DNA of 64,000 bases. Origin: Nitratireductor thuwali. Its GTDB lineage: Bacteria > Pseudomonadota > Alphaproteobacteria > Rhizobiales > Rhizobiaceae. Below are positions 52,375 through 59,708 of the stretch, in pieces (position 1 is the stretch's first letter; the number at the start of each line of letters is the position of its first letter). Both the position numbers and the translations under genes were made by a program. Location of the stretch: contig NZ_CP030943.1 in NCBI RefSeq assembly GCF_036621415.1, positions 62,001 to 126,000 of the forward strand, in the 5' to 3' direction. The notes beneath the pieces are model-generated. The model ran no database searches, was not told where the DNA came from, and worked only from the letters and a program-made list of their open reading frames with translations.

Positions 52375-52402
52375 GATTTCATCATTGTCAATCTATGAAA
52401 TC
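52375..52402. promoter_or_regulatory. Inverted repeat GATTTCAT-N12-ATGAAATC between divergent genes
   Basis: Perfect eight-base arms at 52375-52382 and 52395-52402 are separated by 12 bases in an AT-rich stretch, 32 bases upstream of the 430-residue gene and about 140 bases upstream of the serine recombinase start. It may be the operator bound by the Xre antitoxin, or a site used by the recombinase. Confidence 0.5.
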
Positions 52403-52544
52403 GATTTGTAATTGGCCGGCGGTTGGAGAGGTGATTGCTTCGTTCGTGCAGCCAAGCCGAACGGCGACTACGTTCACAACCGATCGGTTATCCGTATCTT
52501 CTATGTTTGTAAATTCGCTTCAACACTGCTCTCAGGCTCTCCAA

Positions 52545-53468
52545 ATGGCCAAAACACCGCCCAATCGCTCCTCTCGTCGACCACAGGGCCGGCTTATCGG
52601 CTATGCGCGCGTCTCCACGGACGAGCAGGCGACGGAAGCGCAGGAGATGGAACTGCGGTCGGCCGGATGCGACACAATCATCCAGGAGTATGGTTCCGGC
52701 GCCTCGCGAACCCGCCCTGCCCTCGCCCGGCTTGTGCGCGAGATCGGCGCCGGCGACACCCTCGTTGTGGTTCGCCTCGACCGCCTGGCGCGCTCGGTGA
52801 GCCACCTGCTCAATGTCATCGAGGAGCTGACGTCTAAAGGCGCCTATTTCCGCTCGCTGAGCGATCCCATCGATACCACGACGCCGCAGGGCATGTTTTC
52901 GCTGCAGGTCCTTGGCGCCGTCGCCCAGCTGGAACGGGCTCTCAACTCGGAGCGGACGAGGGCCGGCGTCAAAGCTGCCAAGGCAAAAGGCCGGCTACCA
53001 GGCAATCCCGGGGTCAGGGAACGTCGGCCGGAGATGCTGGCCAAGATGACGGCTGCTCAGAAGGCGGCCTACGGCGCGCGCATCCAGTCCACTGCCAATC
53101 AATGGCTTCCGATCATCCGGCGACTGCGACCGGACCACACCTGGGACGACATCTCGCGCGTCCTCAAGCAACGCGGCTTCGATTGGACCCCGGAGCGCTT
53201 GCGGCGTGCGGTAAAATGGATGGTTAACGAAGGCATGGCCGACAAGTCGCTCCTGAGGAAGTCACCGCCTCGACCGCCCGAGGATCGCCTGATGACGCTT
53301 GTGGCGGGCATCCATTCCTCCAATCCGGAGCTCACCTTGCGAGAAATCGCAAACCAGCTCGAGCGCCTTCATGAGCGCACGCCGCAGGGTGGTACGAGAT
53401 GGGCGCCCTCCTCCGTCAAGAATCTTCTCGACCGGGCAAAGCGCAGCGGCCTGCTCGAGGCAGCCTGA
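52545..53468 (+). CDS. Serine recombinase (resolvase/invertase family)
   Basis: A 307-residue recombinase with the catalytic Ser in YARVSTDEQ, the Arg pair in VVRLDRLARS and the helix-E region QLERALNSERTRAGVKAAKAKGR. The C-terminal 130 residues are longer than in Tn3 resolvases and contain LTLREIANQLERL, which looks like a helix-turn-helix. The start was set at ATG 52545 (MAKTPPNRSSRRPQGRLIGYARVS); in-frame codons upstream are AT-rich and unlike protein. It probably resolves plasmid multimers or acts on an island; no res site was identified. Confidence 0.9.
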   Translation: MAKTPPNRSSRRPQGRLIGYARVSTDEQATEAQEMELRSAGCDTIIQEYGSGASRTRPALARLVREIGAGDTLVVVRLDRLARSVSHLLNVIEELTSKGAYFRSLSDPIDTTTPQGMFSLQVLGAVAQLERALNSERTRAGVKAAKAKGRLPGNPGVRERRPEMLAKMTAAQKAAYGARIQSTANQWLPIIRRLRPDHTWDDISRVLKQRGFDWTPERLRRAVKWMVNEGMADKSLLRKSPPRPPEDRLMTLVAGIHSSNPELTLREIANQLERLHERTPQGGTRWAPSSVKNLLDRAKRSGLLEAA

Positions 53469-53564
53469 GCACGGAAGCCGGAATGACGTTGGGGCGCGAA
53501 CGCGGTACAGATCGCGGGTGCCGACCGTCGCCAGCATACGCCAACAAACCCGGAGAGCGCTGCA

Positions 53565-53774
53565 ATGGAAACGATGACCGTCAACAGCCGGGACGACTTC
53601 GCGCAATGGGCGATCGCGCGGTCCCGATCGATCCTGGAGGACCAAGGTTCGGAGCTCGCTACAGCGGTCCGGAACGAAGACGAACGACGGATCGGTGAAA
53701 CCGCAAACGCTCTTGGCCAAGCGATAGTCGACGCACTGCTCGAGGCATTCGACGGGCTTGTTGACGGCGACTGA
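53565..53774 (+). CDS. Small hypothetical protein, 69 residues
   Basis: An acidic, mostly helical protein (METMTVNSRDDFAQWAIARS ... LGQAIVDALLEAFDGLVDGD). A GGAGAG ribosome site precedes the ATG at 53565. No motif or membrane segment is seen. It lies 96 bases after the recombinase and converges with repC. Composition and ribosome site make it a plausible gene; function is unknown. Confidence 0.55.
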   Translation: METMTVNSRDDFAQWAIARSRSILEDQGSELATAVRNEDERRIGETANALGQAIVDALLEAFDGLVDGD

Positions 53775-53837
53775 GCACAAAGTTTCTGCCAAAAGGTGGC
53801 CGGGGGAAACAAGGCAGTTCGGCTCATCGAGGTACCC

Positions 53838-55154
53838 TCACCTTCTCGGGCGTTCCAGCGACCGCAGCAGCGCGTCCGAGACTTCCAAACGCCCGCGTGC
53901 CTTGTTCCCGTCGCTTTGCGGTTCCGTAGGCTTTTCAGCTGAAGACCGGCTGGCGTCCAGCTTGGCGCGCAAAAGCGCCATGACCATCGGCCAGGTGGAG
54001 AATTTGCCCTCCCTCGCCTTGTCCGTCAGGCTGCGCAGGTAACCGCCAGCGCTGTTGATCTGGTCGGAGCGCTGCAGGATCGCCGCGAGCGTAATCGCGG
54101 CCTGAACCTCGCCCATGGCCTCGCAGGCTTCTCGCCAGGCGCTCGGGCTGACCCCAAGCAGTGGTCGGGCCACCTCTGCGGCCGCCAGAAAGTCCCGCCA
54201 GTGGCGTATCTCACCCCCTTGCACCAAATCCTTCACGTCCGGGCAGGCATCAAGCACGATTCCCAAAGGCAACTCCCGCTTCGGCAAGCTCTGCAGGTTG
54301 TCGTTTTCCGCGGCGTTGTCGCCCGCTTCATCTTCTTTTCGGGAGCCTTCTTCAGATTCAAATATGGAGTCTGGGTTTGAATTTTGTATGTGGCGACCAG
54401 AATGGGACTCATTGGCGTCCGGATTCTGTGTTTTTGCAAATGATTCCAACACCTCGAGGATCTCCGTGTAGAGACTGTGGAGATCGCAGCAGATGTCCTC
54501 GATGAGTTGCCTCGGGGCAGATCGCGGCAGGCGGCCGACAATAGCCTGGTAGGTCTGCTGTACCCTGCCCCAATTGCCCGGAACGTTCTCCTCGATGCCG
54601 GTCTCGATGAGCTTGACGACGTCGCGGCGCAGTAGCGTCAGGCGTTCCTTGGCAAGCCGAAAGGCATTCTTTTCGGCCCGAACCGCGTCCGCCAGTTCCT
54701 CGAACTCCTCCGCTCGGGCAACGATCGGGGCCAGATCGAACCCGTATGCCTGGTCGACCTGCCCGCCCCTGCCCTTGCGGGCGAAGCGTTTGCCGTTCGG
54801 ACTATCGCGACGAATGATCAGCCCGCAGTCGACCAGGACGGCGAGGTGCCGCCGCAGCGTTGTCGCCGGCATGCCGTTTGCACGGGCCATGAGTTGCTCG
54901 TTCGACGGCCAGACAATCAGTTCACCGTCGCCCGAGAGCTCCGATTCTGGATGGAACGAGAGCAGGGCATTGAGAATGGCGAGTGCGCGGTCCGTGGCAC
55001 CGATGAGATCGCGCGCTTCCCGGATCGTGTGGAACACCTTCCATTTCTGGACCTGCGCACCTTCCGGCGCGGTCTTGGCCACAGCCTGGCTTGCCATCAT
55101 GCCAAGCGACATCGTTCGCCGCCCAAAGGGCGTCGTTGGGGTATGCGTCTGCAT
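53838..55154 (-). CDS. repC: RepC replication initiator
   Basis: A 438-residue RepC-family initiator of alphaproteobacterial repABC replicons. The N-terminal DNA-binding part includes LIGATDRALAILNALLSFHPE and WPSNEQLMARANGMPATTLRRHLAVLVDCGLI; the C-terminal part includes GVSPSAWREACEAMGEVQAAITLAAILQR. AGGTGAAG stands before the ATG at 55154. In this plasmid family the origin lies inside repC; the relatively AT-rich segment at about 54300-54440 is the likely place. repC is the last gene of the repABC operon, and its leader is the target of the antisense RNA on the opposite strand. Confidence 0.95.
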   Translation of the reverse strand: MQTHTPTTPFGRRTMSLGMMASQAVAKTAPEGAQVQKWKVFHTIREARDLIGATDRALAILNALLSFHPESELSGDGELIVWPSNEQLMARANGMPATTLRRHLAVLVDCGLIIRRDSPNGKRFARKGRGGQVDQAYGFDLAPIVARAEEFEELADAVRAEKNAFRLAKERLTLLRRDVVKLIETGIEENVPGNWGRVQQTYQAIVGRLPRSAPRQLIEDICCDLHSLYTEILEVLESFAKTQNPDANESHSGRHIQNSNPDSIFESEEGSRKEDEAGDNAAENDNLQSLPKRELPLGIVLDACPDVKDLVQGGEIRHWRDFLAAAEVARPLLGVSPSAWREACEAMGEVQAAITLAAILQRSDQINSAGGYLRSLTDKAREGKFSTWPMVMALLRAKLDASRSSAEKPTEPQSDGNKARGRLEVSDALLRSLERPRR

Positions 55155-55258
55155 TTTTCTTCACCTATCGCTAGGCAAAAGAAACCTGCTCGCCGAATCG
55201 GCGCTCAAACCGACCTGAATGGTCTTGACTATGATTCGCGGAAGTGGGATTCTCTCAG

Positions 55259-55314
55259 TCGCCAAACTTAAAGAGAAGGTCTTCCGGAATGCCGTTTCGG
55301 GGCCTTTTTCTTTT
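55259..55314 (+). ncRNA. Predicted antisense RNA (ctRNA/inc RNA) in the repB-repC interval
   Basis: On the plus strand TTGACT (55225-55230), a 17-base spacer and GATTCT (55248-55253) form a promoter-like pair, predicting a start near 55259. An intrinsic terminator, AGGTC-tt-CCGGAA / TTTCGG-GGCCT followed by TTTTTCTTTT, ends near 55314. The RNA would be about 55 bases, the size known for repABC countertranscribed RNAs, and is complementary to the repC leader. Such RNAs lower RepC synthesis and set copy number and incompatibility. Confidence 0.7.
55277..55314 (+). terminator. Intrinsic terminator of the antisense RNA
   Basis: The stem AGGTC/GGCCT and CCGGAA/TTTCGG (with G-U pairs and a two-base bulge) is followed by T5-C-T4 at 55305-55314. 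The orientation is opposite to repABC. It lies just before the repB stop, in the same place as in other repABC operons. Confidence 0.75.
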
Positions 55315-55318
55315 GCGC

Positions 55319-56329
55319 TCAATCTCCGTGTGTGGTGGCTCGTTTTTCCCGACGGAAAGCCTCATACAACTCGTTGAGATTTTCCGAGAGGTAGTCACCG
55401 AACGCTGTTGCGTCGGTTCCCTTCGCCTTGAGGGCGATGGTGAATTTCTTGCCACTGGCCACCATCTCCGCGGCAACACGCCCATCAGACGGCGCCCAGG
55501 TGCGTTTGGATGGTGCCGGCGCGGCACGGCGCCGTGGCTTTGAGGCTTTCAGCTTCGCGACGATCGCATCGAACCGCGCTTCGCTTGGCATCCCTTGAAA
55601 ATCGGAATTCGACGTCAGAGCCAGGGCAGCGTCGACATTGCCCGGCTTGTCGAGGAGGAGTTTGAGCTCGTACCAGCGATCACGACCGACGGCTTTGGCG
55701 CGGCCGATCGCTTCTAGCAGGTCCTTGGGTATCGACGCGACCGAGAGCATCTTCGAAAGTGTCGGCCGATCGACACCGATCGCGGCGAGGGCGGTCGCGT
55801 TGTCCTCGTCGAATTTCCGTTGAACGATGTCGGCGGCAAACAGCGCTTTCTCGATGAAGGACGTGTTCGCTCGTGCGTTGTTTTCCTGTCCCTGGGCGAT
55901 CACATGGTCGCGCTCGGAGATCTCCTTGATGACAGCGCGAAGCTTGAGACCAAGCTCCTTAGCGGCGCGCCAGCGGAGGCGACCGAAGACCAGCATGTAG
56001 CGGCCGGACCGCTCGGGATGGGGGCGAAGGAGGGCCGGGGAGTTCTGACCGGAACTGCGGATCGACTCCAGCACCTGGGCGTAGTCGGCCTCGTAGTCTT
56101 CCTGATCAACGTTAAGCCGGTCGTTGGCGAAGGATTGGTCCACCAGGTCGGGGTCAACCTCGACTATCGTCTCGCCCTCGAGCAACTTGCCTGCCTGAGC
56201 CGCCATTTCGTCGATCGAGCTTATGAGCGAGCGTGACGCACCCTTGAAGGCGTAGTCTCGCGCGACCGGGCGCTCGGCGGGAGCGTTGCCGTTGTCCATA
56301 ATGCTCGCAAAGGGATTTTTCCGCGCCAT
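55319..56329 (-). CDS. repB: RepB partition (ParB-type) protein
   Basis: A 336-residue ParB-family protein of the repABC type. The N-terminal MARKNPFASI, the ParB motif YMLVFGRLRWRAAKELGLKLRAVI with GQENNARANTSFIEKALFA, and the helix-turn-helix region ALAAIGVDRPTLSKMLSVAS are clear. It binds the centromere-like parS site and activates RepA. It begins 75 bases after repA. No exact parS 16-mer (GTTNNCNNNNGNNAAC) was found nearby by eye. Confidence 0.95.
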   Translation of the reverse strand: MARKNPFASIMDNGNAPAERPVARDYAFKGASRSLISSIDEMAAQAGKLLEGETIVEVDPDLVDQSFANDRLNVDQEDYEADYAQVLESIRSSGQNSPALLRPHPERSGRYMLVFGRLRWRAAKELGLKLRAVIKEISERDHVIAQGQENNARANTSFIEKALFAADIVQRKFDEDNATALAAIGVDRPTLSKMLSVASIPKDLLEAIGRAKAVGRDRWYELKLLLDKPGNVDAALALTSNSDFQGMPSEARFDAIVAKLKASKPRRRAAPAPSKRTWAPSDGRVAAEMVASGKKFTIALKAKGTDATAFGDYLSENLNELYEAFRREKRATTHGD

Positions 56330-56364
56330 TTGACTAGCACCCCCTTATCTGACTTATGCGCTTG

Positions 56365-56389
56365 AAACCGCGTACTTTTTTGGCGGTTT
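56365..56389. repeat. Hairpin in the repA-repB gap
   Basis: AAACCGC (56365-56371) and GCGGTTT (56383-56389) form a perfect seven-base inverted repeat with an 11-base T-rich loop. It lies between the repA stop and repB start. It may adjust the relative expression of repB, or be a binding site; neither is shown. Confidence 0.45.
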
Positions 56390-56404
56390 TGACCGCAGTC
56401 AACA

Positions 56405-57628
56405 TCACAGCCGCCCCCATGCCTGGTGAATCAGTCCCTGAATCTCAAAGTTCACGGCATCCATGCTGTCGATTGCACGATCGTAAGTATCCCGATTGAA
56501 GTTCGATCGCTCGACCTCATAGAGCGTCTGCTTGGTGAGGCCGGCGTCGGAAATCGCCGTGGATTTGAGCATCGGGTTCGTCAGGATTTCCTCGGCAAGC
56601 ATCGACTGCATGAAGCCGACCATCTGTGCCTGGGGAATGTCCGTGGGTTCGTATCGAGTGATGAGATAGCGCAGCCAGTCCAGCTGGACCTGCGCGCCAG
56701 CATTCTTGATCGACTTCATGATGTTGCCCAGCATCAGCAGAAACTGACTCATGGACATCAGGTCCAGCATCTGCGGATGGACTGTAATTAGAACCGACGT
56801 GGCGGCCGAGAGTGCCGAGAGCGTCAGGTAGCCAAGCTGCGGAGGGCAATCGATGACCACGACGTCACAGCGGTCACTGACCGAATCCAACGCCTTGGCG
56901 ACCCTCGTGAAGAACCGCTTTCCTTCTTGAGACGGAGACTGCATCGCAAGCGGCGTCTCGTACTCATATTCCTGCAGTTCAAGGTTCGCAGGGATGATGT
57001 CGAGCAACGGGAAATTCGTCTTGCGAATAACGTCTTCGACGGGCGCCGCATCCTCATATCGGATCGCATCGTAAAGCGAGGGGTTCTTGTCGAGCTCGGG
57101 CTGGAAGCCATGGAGGGCCGATAGCGAAGCCTGCGGATCGAGATCCACCGTCAGGACCCTGTGACCCGTGAGCGCAAGGTGCTGCGCCAAATGTGCCGTG
57201 GTAGTGGTCTTTCCCGACCCGCCCTTGAAATTGACGACCGCAATGACCTGCAGCTTTTCGCCCGGTTTGCGGTAAGGCACATACTTCTTGGAATCCGATC
57301 GCCCGTGCTTATCGAGATAGTCCCGCAGCTCAGTCATCTGTTCGGCCGAGTAAAAGCGCCGTCCGCCGGCAACGACGAACGGCTCGGGGCCTTTCTTTTC
57401 GAGATGGAGGCGTTTCAGATTGTTTGGACTGATCCCGAGATAATGGGCGACCTCGGCCATCGAGAACCGCCGAAGTGTCTTCTGCCCTTCGGTCGGAAAC
57501 TTCTCGACCCTCAGTTGGTCGAGCTTGCGCGAGATCTCGGCCCCTTGGGCGAGGATCTTGTCGTCAAACTCAAAACTTGGGAGAAATGCCATCTCCGCTT
57601 TGTCCTCCGAACGAGAAAATAGCGCCAT
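56405..57628 (-). CDS. repA: RepA partition ATPase (ParA-type)
   Basis: A 407-residue ParA-type ATPase with an N-terminal helix-turn-helix (FSMAEVAHYLGISPNNLKRLHLEKKG), deviant Walker A VNFKGGSGKTTT, A' VLTVDLDPQASLS and Walker B VVIDCPPQLGYLT. Start is set at ATG 57628; a TTG at 57646 and an ATG at 57592 are alternatives. With RepB it partitions the replicon and represses its own operon; an inverted repeat 48-85 bases upstream may be its operator. Confidence 0.94.
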   Translation of the reverse strand: MALFSRSEDKAEMAFLPSFEFDDKILAQGAEISRKLDQLRVEKFPTEGQKTLRRFSMAEVAHYLGISPNNLKRLHLEKKGPEPFVVAGGRRFYSAEQMTELRDYLDKHGRSDSKKYVPYRKPGEKLQVIAVVNFKGGSGKTTTTAHLAQHLALTGHRVLTVDLDPQASLSALHGFQPELDKNPSLYDAIRYEDAAPVEDVIRKTNFPLLDIIPANLELQEYEYETPLAMQSPSQEGKRFFTRVAKALDSVSDRCDVVVIDCPPQLGYLTLSALSAATSVLITVHPQMLDLMSMSQFLLMLGNIMKSIKNAGAQVQLDWLRYLITRYEPTDIPQAQMVGFMQSMLAEEILTNPMLKSTAISDAGLTKQTLYEVERSNFNRDTYDRAIDSMDAVNFEIQGLIHQAWGRL

Positions 57629-57675
57629 ATTCAGCCATTCGGCCAATCTGGCGCCAGTATGAGCGATTCCCGTTC

Positions 57676-57713
57676 TCTGGCAAGCGATTTTAGGTTAACA
57701 GAAGGTTGCCAGA
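57676..57713. promoter_or_regulatory. Inverted repeat upstream of repA, probable RepA operator
   Basis: TCTGGCAA (57676-57683) and TTGCCAGA (57706-57713) are perfect eight-base arms separated by 22 bases that include GTTAAC. repABC operons are repressed by RepA bound to inverted repeats near their promoter, so this is the natural candidate. Confidence 0.55.
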
Positions 57714-57715
57714 AG

Positions 57716-57764
57716 GGCGACCAAGAACGGCGGAAGCCGTGACCTTGGCGGCCTTTTTCCTTTT
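57716..57764 (+). terminator. Plus-strand intrinsic terminator in the repA leader region
   Basis: GGCG-CCAAG-ACGGC (57716-57731) folds onto GCCGT-CTTGG-CGGCC (57736-57753) over a GGAA loop, followed by TTTTTCCTTTT. It points away from repA. No plus-strand gene ends here, so it may end an untranslated antisense RNA over the repA leader or stop readthrough towards trb. Confidence 0.6.
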
Positions 57765-57814
57765 CTATCCGTCACTTAACAACTTTGCCCGATGATACCT
57801 GGAGCAAATCCTGG

Positions 57815-57928
57815 CCCGGCAGAATTGCCGGGGCCGAACCCGGCCGTTGGGCCCGGGCAAAGCAAATATCCTCCAATCCGCCGTCCGGAACCCGACTCAC
57901 CCCGTCCGAACCCGGCAATTCTGCCGGG
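57815..57928. repeat. Two inverted copies of an 18-bp palindrome
   Basis: CCCGGCAGAATTGCCGGG at 57815-57832 is itself a palindrome (arms CCCGGCA/TGCCGGG, loop GAAT). Its exact reverse complement stands at 57911-57928, and a shared G extends the match to 19 bases. The 78 bases between are C/G-rich with further CCCGG blocks. The pair lies in the 425-bp repA-trbB gap, which otherwise holds only the operator and terminator noted above and the trbB leader. They may be centromere sites, an origin of transfer part, or hairpins in the trb leader. Confidence 0.6.
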
Positions 57929-58072
57929 CTGACGGAACGCAGTTATCCATGATCGATAGACCCGTCGATCGCATTTGTAGGACGGAAACATGCCATGGAG
58001 ACGAGAGCGGTGCAGAGCCGCTCGATACGAAACATCTGCGTCTAGCGAGGACCAGTTTGTGGAAGTTGCCGG

Positions 58073-59044
58073 ATGAGCCGGGCGCGATCGCACGACCGGC
58101 TCGTGCGCAAACTCCATGACGCGCTCGGTGAATCGATCTGCGGGGCACTCGAGGATCCGCTGGTCGTCGAGATCATGCTCAATCCGGACGGCCGCCTGTT
58201 CGTTGAACGGCTGGGGCAGGGGGTCGAGCCCATTGGTGAGTTCGCGCCCCGCGCCGCCGAGATCATCATAGGCAGCGTGGGCCATGCGCTGCAGACTGAA
58301 GTGGATGCAAGCCAGCCGATCATCTCGGGCGAACTCCCGATCGACGGGCACCGCTTCGAGGGTCTGCTTCCACCGATCGTCGCTGCGCCCACGTTCACCA
58401 TTCGAAGGCGGGCATCCCGGCTCATCCCGCTGGAGGAATATGCGCGCGCCGGGATCATGACCCACCGTCAAGCTACGGTGCTAAGGAGCGCCGTAGCTTC
58501 GCGCATGAACATCGTGATCAGCGGCGGCACCGGATCGGGCAAAACGACGTTGGCCAACGCCGTGATTGCGGAGATAGTCTCGCTGTCGCCGGACGATCGT
58601 CTGGTCATCCTGGAGGACACTGCGGAAATCCAGTGCGCCGCCGAGAACGCGGTTGCCCTGCACACCAGCGACACGGTGGACATGGCCCGGCTGCTGAAGA
58701 GCACGATGCGGCTGAGGCCGGACCGTATCATTGTCGGCGAGGTTCGCGATGGTGCCGCGCTCACCCTGCTCAAGGCATGGAATACCGGCCACCCGGGCGG
58801 CGTGACGACCATTCACGCCGACAGCGCCGTCTCCGCGCTCCGCCGCCTCGAGCAATTGACCGCGGAGGTCAGCCAGCAGCCCATGCGTGAGGTGATTGGC
58901 GAAGCCGTCGACCTCGTCGTTTCGATCGAACGGGCCGGCCACGGGCGGCGGGTGCGTGATGTCATGCATGTCACGGGCTTCGACGGCGCGCGCTACGCGA
59001 CCGATCACCATCCCCAGATCGACGAGGAAAGTCATGCCGCATAA
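58073..59044 (+). CDS. trbB: TrbB conjugal transfer ATPase
   Basis: A 323-residue VirB11-like secretion ATPase with Walker [15 protein letters not shown], the Asp box [12 protein letters not shown], Walker B-like [17 protein letters not shown] and His box [14 protein letters not shown]. It powers the mating-pair type IV secretion system at the inner membrane. It is the first trb gene and points away from repABC, as in Ti-type plasmids, but no traI homologue lies in front of it. Its end overlaps trbC by 11 bases. Confidence 0.95.
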   Translation: MSRARSHDRLVRKLHDALGESICGALEDPLVVEIMLNPDGRLFVERLGQGVEPIGEFAPRAAEIIIGSVGHALQTEVDASQPIISGELPIDGHRFEGLLPPIVAAPTFTIRRRASRLIPLEEYARAGIMTHRQATVLRSAVASRMNIVISGGTGSGKTTLANAVIAEIVSLSPDDRLVILEDTAEIQCAAENAVALHTSDTVDMARLLKSTMRLRPDRIIVGEVRDGAALTLLKAWNTGHPGGVTTIHADSAVSALRRLEQLTAEVSQQPMREVIGEAVDLVVSIERAGHGRRVRDVMHVTGFDGARYATDHHPQIDEESHAA

Positions 59045-59411
59045 CAGCCGCGCTCTCGCCGCCATCCCGGTTGCGGCAACGCTCCTACTTGTCGCTCTTG
59101 CAACGCCGGCGCTCGCCTCAAGTGGCGGCGGTCTGCCCTGGGAAGGCCCGCTTCAGCAGATACAGCAGTCCATCACCGGTCCGGTCGCGGGCTTCATCGC
59201 ACTGGCCGCCGTTGCGGTCGCAGGCGGCATGCTGATCTTTGGCGGCGAGCTCAACGATTTCGCGCGCAGGCTGATGTATGTCGTGCTGGTCGCCGGCATC
59301 CTCCTCGGCGCCACGCAAATCGTCGGCCTATTCGGCGCGAGCGGCGCCTCGATCGGCTATCCGGCCGACGAGGCGCCGCAGGCCAGGGCAGGGGAGGGGA
59401 GCGATGGCTGA
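59034..59411 (+). CDS. trbC: TrbC pilin
   Basis: A 125-residue prepilin with a signal segment ([17 protein letters not shown]) and two hydrophobic stretches ([21 protein letters not shown] and [22 protein letters not shown]), like TrbC/VirB2 pilins that are cleaved and, in RP4, circularised. It overlaps trbB and trbD. Confidence 0.92.
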   Translation: MPHNSRALAAIPVAATLLLVALATPALASSGGGLPWEGPLQQIQQSITGPVAGFIALAAVAVAGGMLIFGGELNDFARRLMYVVLVAGILLGATQIVGLFGASGASIGYPADEAPQARAGEGSDG

Positions 59412-59703
59412 GCCTGGCGTTGCTCTCGCACGATCCCGCATCCACAGGGCGCTTTCGCGCCCGAATCATTTGATGGGGGCCGATCGGGAGCTGGTGCTGC
59501 TGACCGGTCTTGCCGCGGTGATCCTGATCTTCGTGGTTTTGACGTGGTTTTCCGTGCTGCTCGGGATCGCCATCTGGGCTGCCGTGTTGGCTGCGCTTCG
59601 TATGATGGCCAAAGCCGATCCGATGATGCGGCAGGTCTATCTGCGCCATATCGGCTATCGCGCGGGCTACCGTCCGACCGCCTCACCGTGGCGGAGGCCC
59701 TGA
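59404..59703 (+). CDS. trbD: TrbD (VirB3-like)
   Basis: A 99-residue inner-membrane protein with two adjacent hydrophobic segments ([21 protein letters not shown] and [17 protein letters not shown]), typical for TrbD/VirB3. It overlaps trbC by eight bases; trbE starts five bases after its stop. Confidence 0.9.
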   Translation: MAEPGVALARSRIHRALSRPNHLMGADRELVLLTGLAAVILIFVVLTWFSVLLGIAIWAAVLAALRMMAKADPMMRQVYLRHIGYRAGYRPTASPWRRP

Positions 59704-59708
59704 CTGGA

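Noticed and set aside
57694..57709. GTTAACAGAAGGTTGC as a repABC parS site
   Set aside because: It matches GTTNNCNNNNGNN but ends in TGC instead of AAC, so it is not a true consensus site.
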